Below are positions 1-6,812 of a DNA stretch of 29,691 nucleotides, piece after piece. This DNA is from Ruminococcaceae bacterium UBA6416 (GTDB lineage: Bacteria; Bacillota; Clostridia; Oscillospirales; Acutalibacteraceae): positions 473 to 30,163 of the forward strand of contig DJPI01000015.1 in assembly GCA_002438505.1 (NCBI GenBank). Direction: 5' to 3'. The position numbers and the translations under genes are program-made. Under the pieces are notes generated by a model. The model did no database searches, was not told the origin of the DNA, and saw only the letters and a program-made list of their open reading frames with translations. The stretch's first letter is position 1. The number at the start of each line of letters is the position of its first letter.

Positions 1-850
1 CGGTAACAACCGCCGTATCCTTTTTGAGCTTGTTTTCCTCTTTCATATACGTTGCGCAGATTGCAATAATTTTGTCGCCGTCAACAACCTCACCGTTTTC
101 GTCAACGGCAAGCATTCTGTCTGCATCGCCGTCAAAGGCAAAACCTGCAATAAGACCGTTTTCAACAACCGCTTTCTGAAGCGCCTCAATGTGAGTTGAA
201 CCGCAGTCTTTGTTGATATTCACGCCGTCCGGCGAAGCGGAAAGAACCGTGCAGTCGGCTTTGAGGTCAGTGAAAAGCTTTTCGGCCGAAACGCTTGCAG
301 AACCGTTGGCGCAGTCAAGAGCAATTTTCATCCCCGAAAAATCACAATCGACCGTTCTTTCAAGGTGTTCAATATAATCATGAACAGTGTTCTCGCAAAC
401 GGTTATCCGTCCAACATCCTTTCCGAGCATCACCGGCGGCTTTGCAGCCTCATCAAGAATGATTGCTTCAATTTTCTCTTCAATTTCATCGGGAAGTTTA
501 TATCCGTCGGATTTGAAAATTTTGATTCCGTTGTACTCGCAGGGATTGTGTGATGCGGATATCATAACTGCCGCATCATAGTTATAGCGCTTAACAAGAT
601 ATGCCACCGCAGGAGTTGGAACAACGCCGAGCGTCATAACGTCTGCTCCAACGGAGCAAAGACCGCTTGCTATTGCGCTTTCAAGCATATCGCCGGAAAT
701 TCTTGTATCCTTTCCAATAAGCACACGCGGCTTGTGAGTACCCTCGGTGAGCACCATTGCTGCCGCCTTTCCGATATTCATTGCAAGCTCACAAGAAATC
801 TCCGAGTTTGCAACGCCTCTTGCACCATCGGTACCGAATAATCTTCCCAT
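1..850 (-). CDS. glmM: Phosphoglucosamine mutase GlmM, C-terminus cut by window edge
   Basis: GlmM converts glucosamine-6-phosphate to glucosamine-1-phosphate in the cytoplasm, on the route to UDP-GlcNAc for peptidoglycan. About 283 N-terminal residues are visible of a family usually near 450, so the sugar- and phosphate-binding C-terminal domains lie beyond position 1. The N-terminus reads MGRLFGTDGARG, typical of GlmM. The phosphoserine loop ISASHNP puts the catalytic serine at residue 100, and the magnesium loop DGDAD puts its aspartates at 240, 242 and 244; both positions match the family. The ATG at 850 has a strong GGAGG seven bases upstream. Only 18 bases separate it from the ruvB stop, so it is probably the last visible gene of the ruv operon. 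Confidence 0.93.
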   Translation of the reverse strand, partial: MGRLFGTDGARGVANSEISCELAMNIGKAAAMVLTEGTHKPRVLIGKDTRISGDMLESAIASGLCSVGADVMTLGVVPTPAVAYLVKRYNYDAAVMISASHNPCEYNGIKIFKSDGYKLPDEIEEKIEAIILDEAAKPPVMLGKDVGRITVCENTVHDYIEHLERTVDCDFSGMKIALDCANGSASVSAEKLFTDLKADCTVLSASPDGVNINKDCGSTHIEALQKAVVENGLIAGFAFDGDADRMLAVDENGEVVDGDKIIAICATYMKEENKLKKDTAVVT

Positions 851-868
851 AATAACCTCCAAGAAAAA

Positions 869-1897
869 TTAAAAAAGCTGCTGTTGACCCGGCATAGCAA
901 TGCCGAGATGTTCATACGCCGCGGGAGTAACCGTCCTTCCACGCGGCGTCCGACTCAAAAAGCCAATCTGCATAAGATACGGTTCATAAACATCTTCAAT
1001 GGTTACGGCCTCCTCGCCTATTGCGGCGGCTATTGTTTCAAGTCCGACCGGACCTCCGTTATAGTTGCGGATCATTGTTGAAATGATGAGCCTGTCAATC
1101 GAATCAAGTCCGAGATTATCAATCTCCATTTTTGAAAGAGCCAGATTTGCCGTTTCCTCATCTATTACTCCGTTGCCCATTATCTCAGCAAAATCACGCG
1201 CACGCTTGAGAAGGCGGTTTGCAATTCGCGGTGTTCCCCTTGAACGCGCGGCAATTTCAAGCGCTCCGTCATCTTCGATGCCGATTGAAAGGATTGAGGC
1301 GCTGCGCTTAACAATTTGCGAAAGCTCCTCCGGAGAGTAAAGCTCAAGACGCAAAACAACGCCGAAACGATCGCGCAAAGGTGCGGAAAGCTGACCGGCT
1401 CTTGTTGTTGCGCCGACAAGCGTAAATTTTGGCAAATCAAGCCTTATTGACCTTGCAGACGGCCCTTTTCCAATAATAATATCAAGCGCGTTATCCTCCA
1501 TTGCGGGATAGAGCACTTCCTCAACACTGCGGTTGAGGCGGTGGATTTCATCAATAAAAAGGACATCCCCCTCTGAAAGATTAGTAAGCAGCGCCGCAAG
1601 ATCGCCCTGTTTTTCAATCGCCGGACCTGAGGTCACCCTGAGGTTAACGCCCATTTCATTGGCAACAATTCCGGCGAGGGTTGTTTTTCCAAGTCCCGGC
1701 GGGCCGTAAAGCAGAACGTGGTCAAGGCTTTCATTGCGCCGCAGTGCAGCCTGAATGTATATTTCAAGATTTTCCTTAACCTTTTCCTGGCCGATATAAT
1801 CCTCCATTGTCCTCGGACGCAGGGAAAGCTCAATATCATTATCGAGCGGAGTATATTCCGGCGTTATATATCTGTTGTCAAACTCCATATCCGGCAT
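869..1897 (-). CDS. ruvB: Holliday junction branch migration ATPase RuvB
   Basis: RuvB is the AAA+ motor that, with RuvA, drives branch migration of Holliday junctions during recombinational repair. The 342 residues are the normal family length. Walker A is GPPGLGKT at about residues 65-72, Walker B is LFIDEIHRL, and sensor 1 is VGATTRAG. The C-terminal winged-helix domain contains the family motif GFLSRTPRGR. The gene starts three bases after the ruvA stop and takes its ribosome site from the end of ruvA. Nothing about it looks unusual. Confidence 0.98.
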   Translation of the reverse strand: MPDMEFDNRYITPEYTPLDNDIELSLRPRTMEDYIGQEKVKENLEIYIQAALRRNESLDHVLLYGPPGLGKTTLAGIVANEMGVNLRVTSGPAIEKQGDLAALLTNLSEGDVLFIDEIHRLNRSVEEVLYPAMEDNALDIIIGKGPSARSIRLDLPKFTLVGATTRAGQLSAPLRDRFGVVLRLELYSPEELSQIVKRSASILSIGIEDDGALEIAARSRGTPRIANRLLKRARDFAEIMGNGVIDEETANLALSKMEIDNLGLDSIDRLIISTMIRNYNGGPVGLETIAAAIGEEAVTIEDVYEPYLMQIGFLSRTPRGRTVTPAAYEHLGIAMPGQQQLF

Positions 1898-1900
1898 TGA

Positions 1901-2506
1901 TTACACCCTCTTTGAAAGAATTTTAAGCGACTGCTTAATAATATCCTGAACCGAAAGCGAGGAATCAACCTTACTGACGGCAACAGAGGCCTCGCTCTTG
2001 CTATAGCCAAGCATTGTGAGCGCAGCAACAGCCTCGCTTGTGTTCGGCATTTCACCGACAGCAGAGACGTTTTCAAGCGCAGCGGCATCGGCAGAGGAGG
2101 AAACGGCGCTTTTTGCCTTATCTTTAAGTTCAAGAATCACCCTCTGAGCAATTTTGGGGCCGACTCCGTTTGCGCGGGTAATTGCTTTAACATCTCCGGA
2201 CGAGATGCACAGCGCAAGCTTTTCCGGTGTCTGCTCGGAAAGAATTGCAAGCGCGGCCTTGGGGCCGACTCCCGTAACGCCTATTAAAAGTCTGAACCAC
2301 TCAAGCTCATATTCGGTTGAAAAGCCGAACAAGTCAAGCGCGTCCTCCCGAACATTGAGGTGAGTATAAAGAGTGACAACTTCATTTTTGTCGATATCAC
2401 GAAGCGTGTTGGCTGAGGTCAAGCACTTAAAAGCAACTCCGCCGCAAAGAACGGCAATGGAATAAAAATCGGAAAAAACAACCTTCCCGGTTACGCTGTA
2501 AAACAT
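1901..2506 (-). CDS. ruvA: Holliday junction DNA-binding protein RuvA
   Basis: RuvA forms the tetramer that holds the four-way junction flat and recruits RuvB. The protein is 201 residues when started at the ATG at 2506 (MFYSVTGKVV). A TTG two codons upstream is open, but the ATG sits at better spacing from the AAGGGG site inside the end of ruvC. An N-terminal OB fold is followed by two helix-hairpin-helix motifs, VTGVGPKAAL and ANGVGPKIAQ, then an acidic, Ser/Ala-rich linker and the C-terminal domain that contacts RuvB. It lies two bases after the ruvC stop codon. Confidence 0.97.
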   Translation of the reverse strand: MFYSVTGKVVFSDFYSIAVLCGGVAFKCLTSANTLRDIDKNEVVTLYTHLNVREDALDLFGFSTEYELEWFRLLIGVTGVGPKAALAILSEQTPEKLALCISSGDVKAITRANGVGPKIAQRVILELKDKAKSAVSSSADAAALENVSAVGEMPNTSEAVAALTMLGYSKSEASVAVSKVDSSLSVQDIIKQSLKILSKRV

Positions 2507-2508
2507 TT

Positions 2509-3024
2509 TCAAATCCCCTTTCTGATTCTCATCGGCCGGGCTTTGTCAAGTATCGAGCTTCCGGAATGAGCGTGGCAAATTGCCATTGCCAGTGCATCGG
2601 CAGCATCGTCAGGTTTCGGAATTTCATTAAGGCCGAGAATGCGTTTTGTCATATCTTGAACCTGCTTTTTTTCGGCTCTGCCATAGCCGACAACACTCTG
2701 CTTGACCTGCAATGGAGTATATTCATAAACAGGTGTATGAGTTTTCTGGGCAGCAAGCATGATAACGCCGCGCGCCTGACTGACGTCAATGACGGTTTTT
2801 GCGTTGCTGTTATAAAAAAGCTTTTCAACACTCATTGCAGCCGGCTTATATTTTTCAATTATTTCCGTAAGTTCATCGTAAATTACCTCCAGGCGGCGAT
2901 TGAACGGCAAGCCGGCCTCGGTGGTAATTGCCCCGTAATTCACAAGGGAAAAGCGCGAGCTTTTATATTCGACAACACCAACGCCGACAATGGCGTATCC
3001 GGGGTCAATTCCGAGAACTATCAT
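2509..3024 (-). CDS. ruvC: Crossover junction endodeoxyribonuclease RuvC
   Basis: RuvC resolves Holliday junctions by paired nicks. The protein is 171 residues when started at the ATG at 3024, which has GAGG upstream at good spacing; the longer reading from 3054 adds ten residues that do not match the family. The RNase H-fold active site is visible: Asp7 in GIDPG, the Glu of SVEKLFY, and the C-terminal acidic pair in PDDAADALA. It is the first gene of the ruvC-ruvA-ruvB-glmM unit and has its own promoter at 3080-3108. Confidence 0.97.
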   Translation of the reverse strand: MIVLGIDPGYAIVGVGVVEYKSSRFSLVNYGAITTEAGLPFNRRLEVIYDELTEIIEKYKPAAMSVEKLFYNSNAKTVIDVSQARGVIMLAAQKTHTPVYEYTPLQVKQSVVGYGRAEKKQVQDMTKRILGLNEIPKPDDAADALAMAICHAHSGSSILDKARPMRIRKGI

Positions 3025-3079
3025 TAAAACTACCTCATTTAAAATTATGCGCATAAAAGTCTATTATAGTTATCGTTTG

Positions 3080-3108
3080 ATTATATCACATCTTATTCAC
3101 CATAACAA
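3080..3108 (-). promoter_or_regulatory. Sigma-A promoter of the ruv operon
   Basis: On the minus strand TTGTTA (3103-3108) and TATAAT (3080-3085) are separated by exactly 17 bases, with a TG one base before the -10 (extended -10). It lies 56 bases upstream of the ruvC start, after the terminator of the preceding gene, so the ruv operon is independently transcribed. Confidence 0.75.
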
Positions 3109-3134
3109 GTATAATTTGTTAAAAAGAGGCATTG

Positions 3135-3166
3135 AAATAAAAGAAGGAGCTGTTTTTTACAGCCCC
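3135..3166 (-). terminator. Rho-independent terminator of the EF-hand gene
   Basis: On the minus strand GGGGCTGT and ACAGCTCC form an 8-bp stem with one G-U pair and a 5-base loop (3146-3166), followed by a T-rich tail. On the plus strand the same position is an A-C mismatch, so the structure favours minus-strand transcription. It closes the gene ending at 3200. Confidence 0.8.
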
Positions 3167-3199
3167 TAAAATATACATCTTATCCTATAATTATAAATA

Positions 3200-4180
3200 T
3201 TAAAAATCAATTTCGTAATCAAGATATTTTCTCGATTCACTTTTTGCTTCGCTCTCCACCGTTGTATTGCCGACATATTTCATGGTTTTTAAAACGGCGT
3301 CAATTTTAACTGCATCACTCTCTTTTATTCCGGATGAATTGCTTAATTTAAGTGTAAATATATGATGAGAAAGCGGTGATGTCTCATCCATCCTCATATT
3401 AATTAAAGCACGGACGCTTGGGTCTCTTTGGAGATATTTTAATGCCGGTTTAATCGGCTTGTGTCCGGGACAGTCCATTTCTGCAGCAATCTCAATGGCT
3501 GAAAACCTGTTTTCCGTAATCTTATGCTCTACGTTTCCTCCATCATCCTGAACTGTTACGATAACTTTTGCATAATTTTCGCTGAATGAAATTTGTTCCT
3601 CTTTATAAGTTACTCTGAAATGTTTTGCTCCCAAATCCTGGGCTATTTTCTGCAATTCGCCAATTCTTTCAACCTTTAAGTAGCTGAAATAATCGTCTAA
3701 TGAAATATACCTATCTCTGTCGCTCGGATCAACATAATAAAACTCATGGGTATTGTCAGGATAAAACGAAATGCCGAATAGTTCCAGGCTATCCCTAAAG
3801 AGATTAACCATTCGCATAACTTCAAAATCCGAATAATATCCAATAGCATTTACACAAGCTTTGCTGTTAACAAATCTTTTTTCTTTGTCAACAACTCTTA
3901 TAAATTTCGGCAAGATAAAGTCTCCGCTATCAATACTCTCAACAAAAATCGGCTGAAGTTTTTTGAGTTCAATTTCAATAGACTTTTCGTAAACCGCTTG
4001 TTTCAATGCGTCTTTTCCGGCTTTTATACTATTACCAACCTTTTCAGCAACTATTGAAACATCATCAGTATCAAACTTTCCATCATTATTCTTGTCAACT
4101 GCTTTTGTAAAGAGCTGTTTTGTCTTACCTAACAGTCTTTCTGTTTTATCAGTTGCTTTTTTAATACTTTCTTTTGCCAT
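3200..4180 (-). CDS. Unrecognised protein with a single EF-hand loop
   Basis: I do not recognise this 326-residue protein. There is no signal peptide or membrane segment, so it should be cytoplasmic. Residues 1-28 are a basic helix rich in Lys. Residues 29-40, DKNNDGKFDTDD, are a textbook calcium-type EF-hand loop, followed by a helical segment. Residues 75-326 look like one or two alpha/beta domains, with the stretches DDYFSYLKVERI and AQDLGAKHFRV; the C-terminus ends YLDYEIDF. A single loop without an export signal argues against a cellulosomal dockerin. The gene is AT-richer than its neighbours, which may hint at transfer. AAGGAG lies nine bases before the ATG. It is monocistronic, with a near-consensus promoter and its own terminator. 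The function is unknown. Confidence 0.85.
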   Translation of the reverse strand: MAKESIKKATDKTERLLGKTKQLFTKAVDKNNDGKFDTDDVSIVAEKVGNSIKAGKDALKQAVYEKSIEIELKKLQPIFVESIDSGDFILPKFIRVVDKEKRFVNSKACVNAIGYYSDFEVMRMVNLFRDSLELFGISFYPDNTHEFYYVDPSDRDRYISLDDYFSYLKVERIGELQKIAQDLGAKHFRVTYKEEQISFSENYAKVIVTVQDDGGNVEHKITENRFSAIEIAAEMDCPGHKPIKPALKYLQRDPSVRALINMRMDETSPLSHHIFTLKLSNSSGIKESDAVKIDAVLKTMKYVGNTTVESEAKSESRKYLDYEIDF

Positions 4181-4245
4181 AAAACATCACTCCTTCTGTT
4201 TGTTGTCTACAAAGAGCTTGTAATTTTCGCGTGCAACTGTTTTCT

Positions 4246-4274
4246 ATATTATCGCAAATATCAATCCATGTCAA
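4246..4274 (-). promoter_or_regulatory. Sigma-A promoter of the EF-hand gene
   Basis: On the minus strand TTGACA (4269-4274) and TAATAT (4246-4251) are separated by 17 bases. The match to consensus is close, so expression is probably substantial. The promoter is back to back with that of tRNA-Leu, whose -35 starts at 4327. Confidence 0.75.
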
Positions 4275-4326
4275 CAACTCACAACAGATAAATCAATGCA
4301 ATCTTTAATGGGAATAATACAAATAC

Positions 4327-4355
4327 TTGACAACAGGCATATCCGTGTGTATAAT
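4327..4355 (+). promoter_or_regulatory. Consensus sigma-A promoter of tRNA-Leu(UAA)
   Basis: A perfect TTGACA (4327-4332) and a perfect TATAAT (4350-4355) are separated by 17 bases. The -10 ends ten bases before the mature tRNA 5' end, as expected for a strongly transcribed single tRNA. Confidence 0.9.
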
Positions 4356-4365
4356 TATTCCAGTT

Positions 4366-4452
4366 GCCGGTGTGGCGGAATTGGCAGACGCAAGGGACTT
4401 AAAATCCCTCGGTAGCAATACTGTACCGGTTCGATCCCGGTCACCGGCACCA
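4366..4452 (+). tRNA. tRNA-Leu, anticodon UAA
   Basis: An 87-nt class II tRNA with a long variable arm and an encoded CCA end. The acceptor strands GCCGGTG and CACCGGC pair perfectly. The anticodon stem GGGA/TCCC closes the loop CTTAAAA, giving anticodon UAA, which reads UUA. The T-loop is TTCGATC. It is flanked by its own promoter and terminator. Confidence 0.97.
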
Positions 4453-4487
4453 AGCGGATTGCCTGATTTGAAGGCGATCTGCTTTTT
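4453..4487 (+). terminator. Terminator of tRNA-Leu(UAA)
   Basis: Directly after the CCA end, an 11-bp stem (4454-4464 with 4472-4482, two G-U pairs) with a 7-base loop is followed by TTTTT. Confidence 0.85.
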
Positions 4488-4582
4488 CTATCGGCCGCCG
4501 TTTTGCATTGATATTTTCAGATAATATCACAACCGGCAAAGTAACCATCACATCAATTTACAAAAGAAAAGAGGAGTAAACA

Positions 4583-5692
4583 TTGTTAGTTATTAATTTT
4601 TTAAAGCTTGCATTTTTCCGCATAACCGCCGCACTTCTTGCGTTTGCGCAGCTTTGCACGCCTTCTCTCAAGAAGTTTGAACCACTTGACCCTTCAGTTG
4701 GAAAATCATACATAATTGAGGAGCACGGCTGGTCATCGCGTGTTCTTCCAATGAGCAACGGCGAGCTTCTCGCCGCCTATGAAACAGCAGATTCAATAAG
4801 CACGGCTCTGAGCACTGACAACGGCGCAACATGGCACGGCAAAACCGTTGCCGCAACGGGAAATGACTATAGTTACGCAAATGTCAACATTTATGAAAAA
4901 GACAAAATAATTTATCTTGCTTACAGAGCAACAAAGTATAATGAAAACAAAACATTTTACAGTTCTCTTCATATGTGTACAAGCGCCGATTTCGGCAAAA
5001 CATGGAAATATAACTCGTTAATTGTTGACAGCACTGAAAAGACAGGACAATTCCGCGGCGTTTGGGAGCCATATCTTGGTGAGATAAATGGTAAGCTTAC
5101 TTGCATGTATGCAAATGACAACACGAGCGATACCCTTTTCCAATTTATTGAAGCAAGAGAGTTTGACGGTAAAAACTGGAGCGACAGAAAAATCATCTGC
5201 AATGGAACGAAGCACGCTTCAAGGGATGGAATGCCGGTATTCACACACCTTTCAACAGGCGAGTATGTTCTTGTTATTGAAAGCACACAATACGCCGCAC
5301 AGACACATCCGTTCATGATTAAAATGCTTTATTCCCTTGATGGAATCAACTGGAGCGAACCGAGAGACGTATACATTCCGAAAGGAATAGTCTCAAAAGC
5401 AAGTGCACCCGGAATTATTGAAACTGATGACGGAAGAATCGGCATAACATTTCAAACAGATGAAGACAAAGTTAAAAAAGGAGACAAAACCTCAGTTGCC
5501 AAAATTATTACAACAAATGAAAGAAACCTCAGCAAAATCTCCCCTCTTTCATTTTCAGAGCCCAAAAAGCTATTCCCCTCAGAATTCGATGAATTTTCAA
5601 CCTGGGGCGGAGTTTCAACAGCAAATGGATTTGTCTATTATTCAGCCGGAACCTACCGCGGTGCAACCGTCAGTGTGTTTTCTTATCATTAA
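4583..5692 (+). CDS. Exported Asp-box beta-propeller, sialidase/BNR-type glycoside hydrolase-like
   Basis: A 369-residue protein with an N-terminal hydrophobic segment (about residues 5-24) that looks like a signal peptide or anchor. Asp boxes are visible at 77-84 (STDNGATW) and 134-141 (SADFGKTW), with a degenerate one at 251-257 (SLDGINW). This repeat marks six- or five-bladed propellers of the sialidase and exo-arabinanase (GH33/GH93-like) superfamily. Arg53 in SRVLP resembles the Arg-Ile-Pro element near the start of sialidases but is not the canonical FRIP. GVWEPYL and RDGMPVF are further conserved-looking blocks. The substrate cannot be named from sequence. The start is TTG, with GAGGAG seven bases upstream; the next in-frame Met (residue 57) lies inside the propeller. 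No carbohydrate transporter or other glycosidase is adjacent. Confidence 0.8.
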   Translation: MLVINFLKLAFFRITAALLAFAQLCTPSLKKFEPLDPSVGKSYIIEEHGWSSRVLPMSNGELLAAYETADSISTALSTDNGATWHGKTVAATGNDYSYANVNIYEKDKIIYLAYRATKYNENKTFYSSLHMCTSADFGKTWKYNSLIVDSTEKTGQFRGVWEPYLGEINGKLTCMYANDNTSDTLFQFIEAREFDGKNWSDRKIICNGTKHASRDGMPVFTHLSTGEYVLVIESTQYAAQTHPFMIKMLYSLDGINWSEPRDVYIPKGIVSKASAPGIIETDDGRIGITFQTDEDKVKKGDKTSVAKIITTNERNLSKISPLSFSEPKKLFPSEFDEFSTWGGVSTANGFVYYSAGTYRGATVSVFSYH

Positions 5693-5797
5693 ATTAATTG
5701 ATAGCAAGAATACCATCTATCATCAATTACCCGGTAGTATGATTGCCAAAAAGACCTATAAATAGCTCCCAAACGGCAGCGTTTTACAACACTAAAC

Positions 5798-5852
5798 AAA
5801 GACTATACTTCACGAATATCAAAAAATGTGAAGTATAGTCTTTATTGTTTTT
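5798..5852 (+). terminator. Long hairpin terminator between convergent genes
   Basis: A perfect 16-bp inverted repeat (5798-5813 with 5828-5843, 14-base loop) is followed on the plus strand by ATTGTTTTT. It ends the propeller gene. The minus-strand side has a weaker T tail but may still serve the SGNH gene ending at 5900. Confidence 0.75.
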
Positions 5853-5899
5853 ATCTTCTCATGCAAATTAACGGTTTTCCGTCTGAAATGCGCCGCCTG

Positions 5900-6730
5900 T
5901 TATTTCACCCTGTGGATAATATTGAGAAACTTGCACATGGCAAGAAAGAACGCCCTTATTACCTTTGTTCCAGTGTCCTCGCCCTCGGCATTCAGGACGG
6001 GAACGTCTGCGGACGGCTGGCCGTTCTCTCTGAGTGTGTCAAGAATAACCTGCGCAATGACCTTGTTTCCTTTTGCACTCGGGTGAATAAAATCAAATGC
6101 AACAAGCTCCGGGTCAGCCGGAAAGGCGGCGGCAACATCCGCAATGATATACGCTTTGGGCATATCGTCAAGGCATGCTTTATAAGCATCATTAAGCTTT
6201 CCAATAACACCGCCGAAAACATCATGAAGCGCACCTGGCATTGGATTATAAAGAGTTTGAACAACAATGAGCACATCAGGGTTGTATGACTTGATAGTTT
6301 TTATAATGACTCTGAAATCGGCTTTGAAGTTATCAAGAATCTTATTGACTGTGTCATAACGCTTAAAAAGCGAAACTTCAAGAACAAGTTTCGGAATGTT
6401 ATCAAGCAAAAAGTTGTTTCCGCCGATAGAAATGCTGATAATGTCCGCTTCTTCAATATCTGCCTTAACACCGGGTTCACTGATTTTTTGAAGCATCTTT
6501 TTTGTTGTGTGGCCGGGAACGGCATCGTTTTTGTAATTATATCCGTTTGAGTCGGCAACAATTTTTCCGAAGCAGGCTTCCTGAGGATTTTTAAGTCCGG
6601 AGCCAAAGCCTATTGAGTCGCCGAGAACAAGAAAATTCTTGCTCTGTTCGGCAAAAGCGGCAACGGCCGCCGTGCTCAAAAGCATAGCCAAAGCGAGCAC
6701 AAATGAAAGAATGCGTTTTGTTGTTTTCAT
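5900..6730 (-). CDS. Secreted SGNH/GDSL-family hydrolase
   Basis: A 276-residue esterase/lipase-type enzyme predicted to act outside the cell. Residues 1-27 are a signal peptide with an Ala-X-Ala site (AAFA before EQ). The four SGNH blocks are present: GDSIGFG with Ser39, Gly73 in AVPGHTT, GGNN with Asn105, and DFIHP with Asp213 and His216. The natural substrate is not evident; relatives cleave acyl or acetyl esters on lipids or polysaccharides. I chose the ATG at 6730 because AAAAGGGG sits at good spacing; a GTG three codons upstream is also open. It follows comEC but has its own promoter (6781-6809). It is convergent with the propeller gene. Confidence 0.9.
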   Translation of the reverse strand: MKTTKRILSFVLALAMLLSTAAVAAFAEQSKNFLVLGDSIGFGSGLKNPQEACFGKIVADSNGYNYKNDAVPGHTTKKMLQKISEPGVKADIEEADIISISIGGNNFLLDNIPKLVLEVSLFKRYDTVNKILDNFKADFRVIIKTIKSYNPDVLIVVQTLYNPMPGALHDVFGGVIGKLNDAYKACLDDMPKAYIIADVAAAFPADPELVAFDFIHPSAKGNKVIAQVILDTLRENGQPSADVPVLNAEGEDTGTKVIRAFFLAMCKFLNIIHRVK

Positions 6731-6780
6731 CAATAACACCCCTTTTCAGCAGTTGATTTTCCGCAGTTCTTGCTGGGTAT

Positions 6781-6809
6781 ATTTTAGCAGTCAAGATAAA
6801 AAATGTCAA
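6781..6809 (-). promoter_or_regulatory. Sigma-A promoter of the SGNH hydrolase gene
   Basis: On the minus strand TTGACA (6804-6809) and TAAAAT (6781-6786) are separated by 17 bases. The -35 begins three bases after the comEC stop codon, so the hydrolase can be expressed independently of the alaS-comEC unit. Confidence 0.75.
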
Positions 6810-6812
6810 CAT

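Noticed and set aside
365..581. Plus-strand reading frames inside glmM and similar frames opposite ruvB, alaS, pheT and the ATPase
   Set aside because: They lie opposite well-conserved genes, have no ribosome sites and resemble no protein family; they are shadows of the real frames.
3025..3054. Longer RuvC reading starting at 3054
   Set aside because: The extra ten residues do not match the RuvC family, whose N-terminus is the GIDPG strand, and the ribosome site GAGG fits the ATG at 3024.
3200..4180. Dockerin or cellulosome component because of the EF-hand loop
   Set aside because: Only one loop is present and there is no signal peptide, whereas dockerins have two repeats and are exported.
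4366..4452. tRNA-Leu(UAA) as an integration site for a mobile element carrying the flanking genes
   Set aside because: I saw no direct repeat of the tRNA 3' end, no integrase gene and no phage or plasmid genes nearby; the tRNA is flanked by its own terminator.
5693..5797. TTGATAG/CTATCA inverted repeat after the propeller gene as an attachment or operator site
   Set aside because: The pairing is imperfect and AT-rich, and the strong terminator nearby explains the region sufficiently.
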